From Collinsella aerofaciens (lineage in GTDB: Bacteria; Actinomycetota; Coriobacteriia; Coriobacteriales; Coriobacteriaceae), in NCBI GenBank assembly GCA_030841765.1, contig JAUUSS010000115.1, positions 1 to 6,627 on the forward strand: a DNA stretch of 6,627 nt, read 5' to 3'. Within the stretch, counting starts at the first letter, position 1. Every line of letters starts with the position of its first letter. Under the pieces are notes generated by a model. That model searched no databases. It was not told where the DNA came from and saw nothing but the letters and a program-made list of their open reading frames with translations. Shown here in pieces: positions 1-6,222 of this stretch. The position numbers were made by a program, and so were the translations under genes.

Positions 1-912
1 ATCAAGACGTGCAGCGTCTGATTCGTATTGACTGATAAGTACCTTGCGTTGGCGAATAAGTACCTCAAGGTGCTCATATTGTTGATTAAGCTGAGAGATA
101 TGTGAGATGGCGCGGGCATCTTGGTCGAGAAGAGTTTGCCTTTGCCGCTCCACATGCAATGCTTTTTTTCGTAGGGATTCCAGATAAGTGTGAACGGTCT
201 TTCCCTCATTCGTTGCGATATGGCGCATCTCTTCAAGGCGTTTGATGCGGGGTTCTATGTCGTCCAATTGCTGGTGGATGAACTGTTCCACGGCTTTTCT
301 GCGGGTACGACGTTCGCTGGCGCTTTCTGTCTGCATGGAGCTGTCGATTTTGTCGTCTTGGACCAAGACAAGCAGCGAGGACAAACTTTGTGTGAGAGTT
401 GTTAACGTAATGCTTTTGGGAAAGAGAATGGAAGGCTGCGGACGTCCTACTTGGTCTTCGGGAACAAGCATAAGATGTCTGACGGCATTCCATGTAAAAG
501 CAACTGTATGGTAAGTTTCGTTCGTCGCTATCCTACGGGTTGGCTCAATGCCTAACAAGGCAAGAAGAACCGTATTGATTGATTTGCCAGAACGTGATGA
601 GACAGAGTAAGAGCCGGAAGCAACTGCGGGGTTGCTGGATTCCACGTGAATAGTGTTCTGAACGTGAATCGAACGACTAAGCGAAACCTCACTGTCATTG
701 GTTATGAACGTGACCTGTGCGACTTCGTAGGCAGTTTTGTCGGTAAAGGGGGTCTCTTTTCCTCCACAGACGAATTCTACGGTTTTTGCAATCCGGGTTT
801 TCCCGGTGTTCGAAGCGCCGATAACACAGTTCAGCCCGCATGTGAGATTAATGGCGGATTCCACTCCGTCCTTTCTGATTGCCGAAATTCGACGTATCCA
901 TGTGTTTCTCAT
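1..912 (-). CDS. SMC/Rad50-like ABC ATPase, putative ABC-3C ATPase component (N-terminal 304 residues; runs off left edge)
   Basis: Reading the minus strand from the ATG at 912-910, the frame stays open to position 1 (304 codons, no stop), so the gene is cut by the window edge. A Walker A motif, GASNTGKT, lies at residues 32-39 (K38), followed by a 'KTVEFVCGG' segment like the stretch after the P-loop in SMC/Rad50-type ATPases. Residues 105-125 carry SSRSGKS followed by LLALLGIEP, and 146-161 read HLMLVPEDQVGRPQPS. Both resemble conserved blocks I remember from Rad50-like ATPases of ABC-3C systems. From about residue 205 to the edge the sequence is rich in E, Q, R, K and L and looks like the first arm of a coiled coil. 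The signature motif and Walker B should lie outside the window. The ATG overlaps the TGA of the upstream gene (ATGA). The inferred role is ATP-driven engagement of DNA or nucleoprotein that triggers the partner effector. The ATPase class is secure; ABC-3C membership rests on the neighbours. Confidence 0.85.
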   Translation of the reverse strand, partial: MRNTWIRRISAIRKDGVESAINLTCGLNCVIGASNTGKTRIAKTVEFVCGGKETPFTDKTAYEVAQVTFITNDSEVSLSRSIHVQNTIHVESSNPAVASGSYSVSSRSGKSINTVLLALLGIEPTRRIATNETYHTVAFTWNAVRHLMLVPEDQVGRPQPSILFPKSITLTTLTQSLSSLLVLVQDDKIDSSMQTESASERRTRRKAVEQFIHQQLDDIEPRIKRLEEMRHIATNEGKTVHTYLESLRKKALHVERQRQTLLDQDARAISHISQLNQQYEHLEVLIRQRKVLISQYESDAARLD

Positions 913-1328
913 AACTGGTTGTTCTCTTTCGTTATTCGGTTCATGATGGTTTCATAATCGTTTTTTATCAACAGCTGAACAGCCCGGCGATAGGAGGTAG
1001 CATAATCGCCATGCAATGCTTCTGAATATTGAAGACATTCCGGAGTGGCGCGGTAGAACAGGCAAGTGGAATCTACGGTTGCTGCTCCAATGATTACAAG
1101 TTGCGCCAACCCTGCTTGCACTCGTTTGCGACGGGCGTCATATTCGGCTAAAGCGTGTGGGCCATCACCGTGAAGATTATGTTGCCCGAATCCGAATGCC
1201 TTCATATAGGTGGCGGTAAGGTCGATGGCTGCGATCTCGTCGATTGTGGAAGGCCTAGAGAGCAATGGGAGGCATAATGTCAATCGCGTTGCTGTTTCCT
1301 GTGTCGTATTAAATAGCGAATTATTCAT
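909..1328 (-). CDS. Putative ABC-3C system middle component (139 aa)
   Basis: A small soluble protein between the putative effector and the ATPase. I prefer the ATG at 1328 (product beginning MNNSLFNT) over the in-frame ATG at 1358, because an N-terminus of the form 'LFNT..ETA.RL' is what I recall for ABC-3C middle components and the 1358 ATG has no Shine-Dalgarno. The 1328 ATG overlaps the end of the upstream gene by 8 bp. Visible conserved-looking blocks are IAAIDLTATYMKAFGF (32-47), NLHGDG (51-56), a helical RR..V segment (66-75) and YA.SYRRA (109-116). These match my memory of middle-component families, predicted to bridge the ATPase and the effector. The TGA stop overlaps the ATPase ATG in an ATGA, indicating translational coupling. 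No catalytic motif or membrane segment is visible. Family assignment is from pattern memory, supported by size, position and gene order, and was not checked by a profile search. Confidence 0.8.
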   Translation of the reverse strand: MNNSLFNTTQETATRLTLCLPLLSRPSTIDEIAAIDLTATYMKAFGFGQHNLHGDGPHALAEYDARRKRVQAGLAQLVIIGAATVDSTCLFYRATPECLQYSEALHGDYATSYRRAVQLLIKNDYETIMNRITKENNQL

Positions 1329-2358
1329 CCCCCTGCACCCACTCCAGCTTATGGTCATTGACCAGCATGTGACACAGCCCCTTCTTTTCTGCTGCCTTAA
1401 TCATTGATGGGAATTGGGCTATAGCCGAGCCAGACAATGGGAAGCCGGCTGCTTGAGATAGCGTTGCTCGCATACGCAGCAGTCCATCGGCATAATCAGA
1501 TGCGCATATATCGCATATTCCGTCATAAAGATCCACCTTTAGCGCGTCAAATTCCTGCTCTCCATTTTCTATGACATCCCGCAGATTCCTGCGCATTCCT
1601 TCCGCATCGTAAAAATATTCCCGCTGCTTGGCATATTCGGGACGGCATGTCTGAGGAAGATCGTCGGAACAGTTGATTGGCTTGTGCAAGTGATCGGCAT
1701 AGGCGGCTTGTATCTGCGTGAGGTATGTCTTTTCAAGATGATCATCTGGTTTATCCGGTGGAATCGGATAAGTCTCCCAAGGGACTGAAGACCGACCAAG
1801 GTGCAATCTGCCATTGCTGATGTGTCCGGATGCCAAAGGCAAGTTTTCGAACATATCGAATTCCGGCTGAAAACCTATGCCATCGACGAGAATATCACGT
1901 CCATCGGCATTGGCTTTGAGGACTGATAGAAGCCATTTCCCTGTGGCGGAAGGAAGTTCACTGATATCTGAAACTTTAATATTCGCCTTGATCAGTTCCT
2001 TTTGGAAATCAGCGAGGGCGTCAACACTAATATCGCCACAAAGACGTTCCACCTCTGAGACGTCCAGATGCTGATAGAACTCGGTGGCTTTCCATGAAGG
2101 GATTTTCTTGCTCCCGTTATAGAAGCGAGTCAGGTCAGTTTCGTTGATTCCAGCCCAGACCCCAGCGGTAATCGTGGTTTTCCCAGGTTTGCGGGTTCGA
2201 TGATGCCGGGAAGGTGGATCACTTAAAATGTCGCCCTCTAATACAGCGTCGAAGAAGTCCTTCATGAATCCCTTTTTGTGGTGGTCCACGCCGGATATAT
2301 AAGGGTTTACGAGCTGGCAGAAGACTCCCAGAGCATACGTAACAGCAGTTTCGGCCAA
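1321..2358 (-). CDS. Putative ABC-3C third component: unassigned N-terminal region plus conserved C-terminal domain (about 345 aa)
   Basis: First gene of the leftward operon. With the TTG start at 2358 the product is 345 aa. Residues about 205-345 look like an ABC-3C C-terminal domain: REYFYDAEGMRRNLRD (246-261), EFDALKVDLYDGICD (269-283), GLLRM (292-296) and the closing KKGLCHMLVNDHKLEWV (325-341). In these systems this domain couples a variable effector to the ATPase and middle component. The N-terminal 160 residues are mostly helical in character (ALGVFCQLVNPYISGVDHHKK at the start; DLTRFYNG at 75-82; DFQKELIKANI at 117-127). I see no nuclease, TIR, protease or membrane signature, so the activity is unknown. 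Start choice: TTG 2358 has AAGGAG six bases upstream. ATG 2391 lacks a good site. ATG 2550 has a weaker GAGGG eight bases upstream and would give 409 aa. The downstream gene overlaps the stop. Confidence 0.78.
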   Translation of the reverse strand: MAETAVTYALGVFCQLVNPYISGVDHHKKGFMKDFFDAVLEGDILSDPPSRHHRTRKPGKTTITAGVWAGINETDLTRFYNGSKKIPSWKATEFYQHLDVSEVERLCGDISVDALADFQKELIKANIKVSDISELPSATGKWLLSVLKANADGRDILVDGIGFQPEFDMFENLPLASGHISNGRLHLGRSSVPWETYPIPPDKPDDHLEKTYLTQIQAAYADHLHKPINCSDDLPQTCRPEYAKQREYFYDAEGMRRNLRDVIENGEQEFDALKVDLYDGICDICASDYADGLLRMRATLSQAAGFPLSGSAIAQFPSMIKAAEKKGLCHMLVNDHKLEWVQGDE

Positions 2359-2370
2359 GTGAGTCTCCTT
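2359..2370 (-). promoter_or_regulatory. Shine-Dalgarno AAGGAG that favours a TTG start for the ABC-3C third component
   Basis: On the minus strand AAGGAG (2370-2365) is followed by the six bases ACTCAC and then TTG (2358-2356). This is the best ribosome binding site near the 5' end of the gene and is the reason for choosing the TTG over in-frame ATGs at 2391 and 2550. Confidence 0.5.
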
Positions 2371-2567
2371 CTCGTCTCCATTCGTCTTCATCCGTCGCCA
2401 TCTCACGAGGTCACCGTCCCTACGATGGGAGGCAGATTCAGATGAATAAGCCGGCAAAACACTGGAATACCGCCAGTATACGCCGTTCTGCAGCTGAGTC
2501 AGAAAAGTGCAACATCGTTTATCGAAAGGAGTTTTTGAGACCAGATACATCGTAATTTCCCTCAGAT

Positions 2568-2607
2568 CGATGCCACGCGTTTAACCGGTTATAGAAGTAT
2601 GGCATCG
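2568..2607. promoter_or_regulatory. Candidate operator: inverted repeat with nested palindrome over the leftward promoter
   Basis: CGATGCCA (2568-2575) is repeated in inverted form as TGGCATCG (2600-2607). Between the arms lies the 10-bp perfect palindrome TAACCGGTTA (2582-2591), with nearly the same dyad axis. The -10 element (2588-2593) falls inside the structure and the right arm lies in the promoter spacer. This geometry would suit a dimeric repressor. No binding protein is identified; the sigma-like regulator encoded at 2749 is one candidate. Confidence 0.35.
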
Positions 2608-2616
2608 GCCTGTCCG
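2588..2616 (-). promoter_or_regulatory. Candidate sigma-70-type promoter of the ABC-3C operon
   Basis: On the minus strand the -35-like CGGACA (2616-2611) is separated by exactly 17 bases from the -10-like TATAAC (2593-2588). They match the consensus at four and five of six positions. Transcription would start near 2580, about 220 bases before the TTG and about 30 before the alternative ATG at 2550. It lies in the only sizeable non-coding region upstream of the operon. Confidence 0.5.
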
Positions 2617-2690
2617 TCCATTGCGCCGCAGCGAAGCTGGCTGGGGTTTTAACTGATCACATACATGAGACTTGCCTGTCGATTTATGAC

Positions 2691-2720
2691 GAAGCGTCGG
2701 TTTCTCTAGACCGACGCTTC
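2691..2720. repeat. Perfect 11-bp inverted repeat (hairpin) upstream of the rightward operon
   Basis: GAAGCGTCGGT (2691-2701) pairs perfectly with ACCGACGCTTC (2710-2720) across an 8-base loop. There is no T-run on the 3' side of either strand, so a classical intrinsic terminator is unlikely. It ends about 28 bases before the ATG at 2749. It could be an operator, a leader-RNA hairpin affecting translation, or a barrier between the divergent units. Confidence 0.55.
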
Positions 2721-2748
2721 ACGCTTATCAGGCAGGTTGGATGCTCAT

Positions 2749-3405
2749 ATGATGACCTATCGCAGGCAGGTCTCGAAGGCCCAACAACTGGGAGGAATCG
2801 AGACTGTAATGAGAGTTTTATTGAAGCATGAGGCGATGTGCGCCGGCAATGTGTCCGTAACCGATGTATACGACTGTTCGGAAGTGGAATTACGGACGAT
2901 GGTTGAACGCGATAGATGTTTGCGCGCAATCCGTATGGGTTGTTCGCCACGTGATATTGCACTACGTACCCCTCAAACGATACTTCAGGAATTGTGGAAT
3001 GCTGAGGAACGTTCCGCTCATTCTTTTCATCGGTCAGACCGTGCCAGTGGAGCTGCCTACTCCTATGAGGAACTGGCTGATATAGGGCAGGAGCCTCAAG
3101 GATATTCTGCCTCTCCTGAGGATATCCTCTTAAGTGCGGAGGAAACGAGAGAAGAAGCCAACTGTCTGCAAACCATCTTTAGAGAGGTGGAGAAGCTGCC
3201 GGCAGGTCAGCGCAACATCGTCAAAGGCGTGTTTGTAAAAGGGACATCTCAATCAGACATGGCACGAGAGCTGGGTGTGTCCCGAGCGGCGGTGTCCAAA
3301 CAGCTTTCAACGGCTGTGCGCAAAATTCGTGTTGCCATTCGCGGCGAAAGCGAAGTGGTGAAGAACATGACAACATCAGCGGTAGGCGGGGGAAAGGATT
3401 GGTAA
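2749..3405 (+). CDS. Sigma-70 region 4-like helix-turn-helix regulator
   Basis: The protein is about 218 aa. Its C-terminal part (about residues 140-195 of this form) resembles sigma-70 region 4: LPAGQRNIV, then a helix-turn-helix TSQSDMARELGVSRAAVSKQL followed by a basic recognition-side helix AVRKIRVAI. This domain binds -35-type DNA. The N-terminal half has no recognisable region 2 (-10 binding and core binding), so it may not be a complete sigma factor but an activator-like or phage-type late regulator. The start is uncertain: ATG 2749 and ATG 2752 lack well-spaced Shine-Dalgarno sites, TTG 2737 has AGG four bases upstream, and ATG 2809 has GGGAGGA twelve bases upstream. It is the first gene of the rightward unit, its TAA overlaps the next ATG by one base (TAATG), and it probably controls that unit or the divergent one. 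Confidence 0.75.
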   Translation: MMTYRRQVSKAQQLGGIETVMRVLLKHEAMCAGNVSVTDVYDCSEVELRTMVERDRCLRAIRMGCSPRDIALRTPQTILQELWNAEERSAHSFHRSDRASGAAYSYEELADIGQEPQGYSASPEDILLSAEETREEANCLQTIFREVEKLPAGQRNIVKGVFVKGTSQSDMARELGVSRAAVSKQLSTAVRKIRVAIRGESEVVKNMTTSAVGGGKDW

Positions 3406-3635
3406 TGGTTCATTTCAGTGTTACCAGAGTCAGAGGAAGCGGACCGTATGACCTTGATGCATGCGGAGACATCTTGGCTATAGCCAGAGCGGTAGGTGCC
3501 ATGTCGGAGGACGCATATGCCGGCCGTCGCAACATTACGCAGTGTGATGGGGACGGTTATAGGGAAAACGATATGTTCCGCTTGGAACTAGATACCGAAA
3601 AACACGGCGTTCGTCACGGGCGCCATGCCAGATGA
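3405..3635 (+). CDS. Small protein of unknown function (76 aa)
   Basis: The ATG at 3405 overlaps the TAA of the regulator gene by one base (TAATG), with AAGGA about six bases upstream (an AAAGGATTGGTA leader), which argues for coupled expression. The product is soluble, begins MVHFSVTRVRGSG, has a small hydrophobic helix-like stretch DILAIARAVGAM, and ends in a basic His/Arg tail. I do not recognise a family. It could be an anti-regulator of the preceding protein or an accessory of the following cell-wall protein, but nothing in the sequence decides this. Support as a gene comes from the ribosome binding site, the stop/start overlap and its position in a same-strand cluster. Confidence 0.55.
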   Translation: MVHFSVTRVRGSGPYDLDACGDILAIARAVGAMSEDAYAGRRNITQCDGDGYRENDMFRLELDTEKHGVRHGRHAR

Positions 3636-3716
3636 AATATCCGAGGTTAACACTTCGTGGCGAAACGGCAGTGCAGGTGAGGGCAGACAGCGGGTCAGCC
3701 CCGGCAACAGGTACCC

Positions 3717-3731
3717 AAGGAGGGCATCATG
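3717..3731 (+). promoter_or_regulatory. Strong Shine-Dalgarno for the DUF1906 gene
   Basis: An AAGGAGG sequence followed by GCATC precedes the ATG at 3729, close to a perfect complement of the 16S rRNA 3' end. The 93-base gap between the small gene and this ATG (3636-3728) holds no other clear gene or terminator, so read-through from the upstream genes is likely. Confidence 0.7.
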
Positions 3732-6125
3732 GTTGATCAGATGGTGCTGCAGACGCAGCAGTGGCTGAACAAGACATACGGGAACGATTCCCGATTCAAG
3801 AAAGTCAATCCGGACGGCAGAACTGGTTGGCCGACAATCTATGCGCTTACTCGCGCATTGCAGATTGAATTGGGCATCCAGTCCACTGCCGATAACTTCG
3901 GTCCTTCCACCCAGCGGTTATTCAAGCAGCGGTATCCGAATGGGGTGCGGCAGCAGGCAGTTGCGGACAAGAGCACTTCCAACGTGTATTCCATCATTCA
4001 GGGGGCGCTGTGGTGCAAGGGCTACTCCACTGGTGGCAACATCTCACAGCATTTCTACGACGGAACAGGTTCCGCGATCAGGAAGCTTAAAACCGATATG
4101 GGCATAGAGGGAGACTCCAGCGTAGACGTTGAGATCATGGGGGCGTTGCTCTCGATGAAGCAGTTCGTGCTGCTGGCCTCTTATGGCGGTATCGACTCCG
4201 TCCGTAGGGCACAGCAGTTCATCAACAAAGCATACCGTCCATACACGGGCATCATTCCGACTGACGGGCTGTACGGCAGGGAGATGAACACGGCTCTTAT
4301 CCAGGTGCTTCAGTCGCTTGAAGGTTTTTCGCCCAGTGAGGCAACGGGGAATTTCGGCAACGGAACCAAAGCTCGATTGAAAACGATAACGTCCAATAAC
4401 GCATCCTCCAATGAGTCGTGGGTCTGGCTCGCAAGTACGGCCTTGGCGTGTAATGGGATCGGGGGCGGGCCGACCTTCGTATGGACGAGCACGTTCGCCA
4501 ATATCGTAAAGACGTTCCAAGAACGTTATGCCATTGCTGTGACGGGCTCTATTGATTCGACCACGTGGATGAGCCTGTTGACATCCAAAGGTGATCCTGA
4601 TCGCCCGTGTGTGGCCTGTGACACTAGGTTCGAAATTACCGACGCCAGGTTGGCGACGTTGAAGGCAGACGGGTATGAAATCGTGGGACGTTATCTGACG
4701 GAGCCTGGCCAGTCGTCGTTGGCGCCCAAGGATTACTTTAAGGCCATCCGTCCGGGTGAGCTCGAGCGCATCACTAAGGGCGGCATGCGGTTCTTCCCGA
4801 TCTTCCAGGAGTACTCCACGAAGCTGGAGCATTTCACCCCGGCGAACGGCGCTGCTCATGCCAGGGCCGCCTGCGAGGCGGCGCAGCGTCTCGGGATCCC
4901 GCCCACCCACATCTATTTCGCCGTGGACTTCGATGCGACCGATGACCAGGTGACCAGCAATATCCTGCCATACTTCCGTGCGGTTTGTTCGTCTCTTGGT
5001 GGTGGATACGGAGTAGGGATTTACGCGTCCCGCAATATTTGTTCCCGCGTCATCGGTGCGGGATGCGCGAGTAACGCGTTTGTGTCCGACATGTCGACGG
5101 GATTCTCGGGCAATCTCGGCTTCCCCATCCCGGACGGTTGGGTCTATGACCAGTTCACCGAGATTGACGATTACAAGGGCCAGGGCTGGGATCTGGACCG
5201 TGTTGCCTATTCCGGGAAGGTATCAGCATGCGCTTCACTGTTGCCTGCCGTGCCAGTGCCTGCGCCTGATCCCGATCCCGTCTCGCCAGAAACGGATCCG
5301 CTGCTAAGATGGGTCGCCGTCACGGAGCAGGAGTGTCGCAAAGCCCTTGCCGCTCTGGGTACCCAGGTAGCGGTTTATGAGGACAGCATCGGTCAATTCA
5401 TCCTGGAATGGCTCCGCAAACCTGAATACTGGTCGGAAGGCGGTAGCGGGACACAAGCAATGTGGCACGCATATACTCCTGAAGTTTCGACTCCGCCCGA
5501 CTTGGACGCGGCGCGTGTGGTATGTGCCAATGTATGCGAAGCACAGCCTTCAATTAAAGAGAAACTGCCATCGACTCGAGATGTTGCACACATGGCTGCA
5601 ACTGCTCTCGGATACCTGACATGGGGTATCGAAAACAATCCAGCCAAATATGGTCTAGGCGATTTAGGTGGCTGGCCTCTCGACTTGTTGCAGATCTGGG
5701 GTGCCTATCGCCGTGACGGCAAGCATACCGACTTGGCAGCATGGCTCTATAAGCACCTTGGGAAGGACGAAGGATTCGGGTACGATGACGTTCTTGCGGA
5801 TGCAGATGCATGGCTAATTGCTCAGTATATGATTACTCACCCATCCGATACTTCGTTGTCTACATCGATGCGTGATGTATTTAAACAAAGTGAGGTGAAC
5901 AGGATTAAACGATTCTATGACAAGCGATTCGAGAACAATTCTGACAACCTTGCTGCGGCGTTCCAGAAACTGGTCGATGGCATTGACTTCGGGATCTTTG
6001 ACAATATTTGGTATTCAGCTAAAGCATTGAAAGATGCTTCTCATGCCGATAGGCTTCCTGATGTGGCAGAAGCAGACACCCTTGCGCGGATGTATGCTGC
6101 TTATCTGGAGAGTCCGCGTCGATAG
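3729..6125 (+). CDS. DUF1906 (Rv2525c-like glycoside-hydrolase-like) protein with peptidoglycan-binding-like repeats and an unassigned C-terminal region (798 aa)
   Basis: The N-terminal 290 residues contain about four repeats with the look of peptidoglycan-binding domain 1: 5-70 (Q.WLNKTYG, GRTGWPT, ALQIELGI, FGPSTQRLF), 84-145, 157-220 (AQQFINKAYR, TDGLYG, FGNGTKARL) and 229-287 (VKTFQERYAIAVTGSIDSTTW). Residues about 297-497 are the DUF1906 barrel: CDTRFEITDARL, EIVGRYL (317-323), IYFAVDFDA (395-403, with D400 and D402 as candidate active-site acids), GVGIYAS (428-434), WVYDQFTEID (471-480) and GWDLDRVAYSG (487-497). A Pro/Asp linker (505-523) leads to a helical, Trp-rich region of about 275 residues with no family I recognise. 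No N-terminal signal peptide or membrane segment is visible, so export would need lysis, a holin or a non-Sec route. The DUF1906 domain is secure. Cell-wall binding or hydrolysis is the family-level expectation, and a lysin or toxin role is inferred. Confidence 0.85.
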   Translation: MVDQMVLQTQQWLNKTYGNDSRFKKVNPDGRTGWPTIYALTRALQIELGIQSTADNFGPSTQRLFKQRYPNGVRQQAVADKSTSNVYSIIQGALWCKGYSTGGNISQHFYDGTGSAIRKLKTDMGIEGDSSVDVEIMGALLSMKQFVLLASYGGIDSVRRAQQFINKAYRPYTGIIPTDGLYGREMNTALIQVLQSLEGFSPSEATGNFGNGTKARLKTITSNNASSNESWVWLASTALACNGIGGGPTFVWTSTFANIVKTFQERYAIAVTGSIDSTTWMSLLTSKGDPDRPCVACDTRFEITDARLATLKADGYEIVGRYLTEPGQSSLAPKDYFKAIRPGELERITKGGMRFFPIFQEYSTKLEHFTPANGAAHARAACEAAQRLGIPPTHIYFAVDFDATDDQVTSNILPYFRAVCSSLGGGYGVGIYASRNICSRVIGAGCASNAFVSDMSTGFSGNLGFPIPDGWVYDQFTEIDDYKGQGWDLDRVAYSGKVSACASLLPAVPVPAPDPDPVSPETDPLLRWVAVTEQECRKALAALGTQVAVYEDSIGQFILEWLRKPEYWSEGGSGTQAMWHAYTPEVSTPPDLDAARVVCANVCEAQPSIKEKLPSTRDVAHMAATALGYLTWGIENNPAKYGLGDLGGWPLDLLQIWGAYRRDGKHTDLAAWLYKHLGKDEGFGYDDVLADADAWLIAQYMITHPSDTSLSTSMRDVFKQSEVNRIKRFYDKRFENNSDNLAAAFQKLVDGIDFGIFDNIWYSAKALKDASHADRLPDVAEADTLARMYAAYLESPRR

Positions 6126-6133
6126 AGGCTAGC

Positions 6134-6181
6134 TAATGAATCGGTGAGGAAGATTCCAGAGACTGCCTCACCGATTCATTA
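6134..6181. terminator. Bidirectional terminator-like stem between convergent genes
   Basis: TAATGAATCGGTGAGG (6134-6149) pairs perfectly over 16 bases with CCTCACCGATTCATTA (6166-6181) across a 16-base loop. It begins nine bases after the DUF1906 stop and lies between convergent genes. The A/T-rich outer ends give short U-rich stretches on both strands, which suits a two-way terminator, though there is no long T-run. Confidence 0.7.
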
Positions 6182-6222
6182 ACTGCATACAGACGCGGCT
6201 GCTTGGCGAAGAGACACGACGT

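Noticed and set aside
190..957. Plus-strand open frames of 70-100 codons across the left end
   Set aside because: They are antisense to the ATPase frame, which carries a clear Walker A and coiled coil and stays open for 304 codons.
1329..1358. Upstream ATG at 1358 as start of the middle component
   Set aside because: No Shine-Dalgarno is visible, and the ten extra residues overlap the conserved end of the upstream gene; the ATG at 1328 fits the family's N-terminus better.
2691..2720. Reading the 11-bp hairpin as an intrinsic terminator
   Set aside because: Neither strand has a T-run after the stem and no gene ends just upstream on either strand.
2741..2752. Three-codon leader ORF (ATG CTC ATA TGA) whose stop overlaps the regulator's ATG 2749 in an ATGA
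   Set aside because: It has an AGG four bases upstream and the overlap is neat, but three codons can arise by chance and nothing else supports translation.
2729..2771. Direct repeat CAGGCAGGT at 2729-2737 and 2763-2771
   Set aside because: Only nine bases, the second copy lies inside or at the edge of coding sequence, and there is no further periodicity.
3636..3728. Possible weak GC-rich fold in the gap before the DUF1906 gene
   Set aside because: Short imperfect pairing (CGGG/CCCG) only; no T-run and no conserved leader motif that I recognise.
4044..4910. Long minus-strand open frame (288 codons) inside the DUF1906 gene
   Set aside because: It lies entirely antisense to well-supported DUF1906 and repeat sequence; its predicted protein is Arg/Pro-rich and low in recognisable structure, as expected for an antisense shadow.
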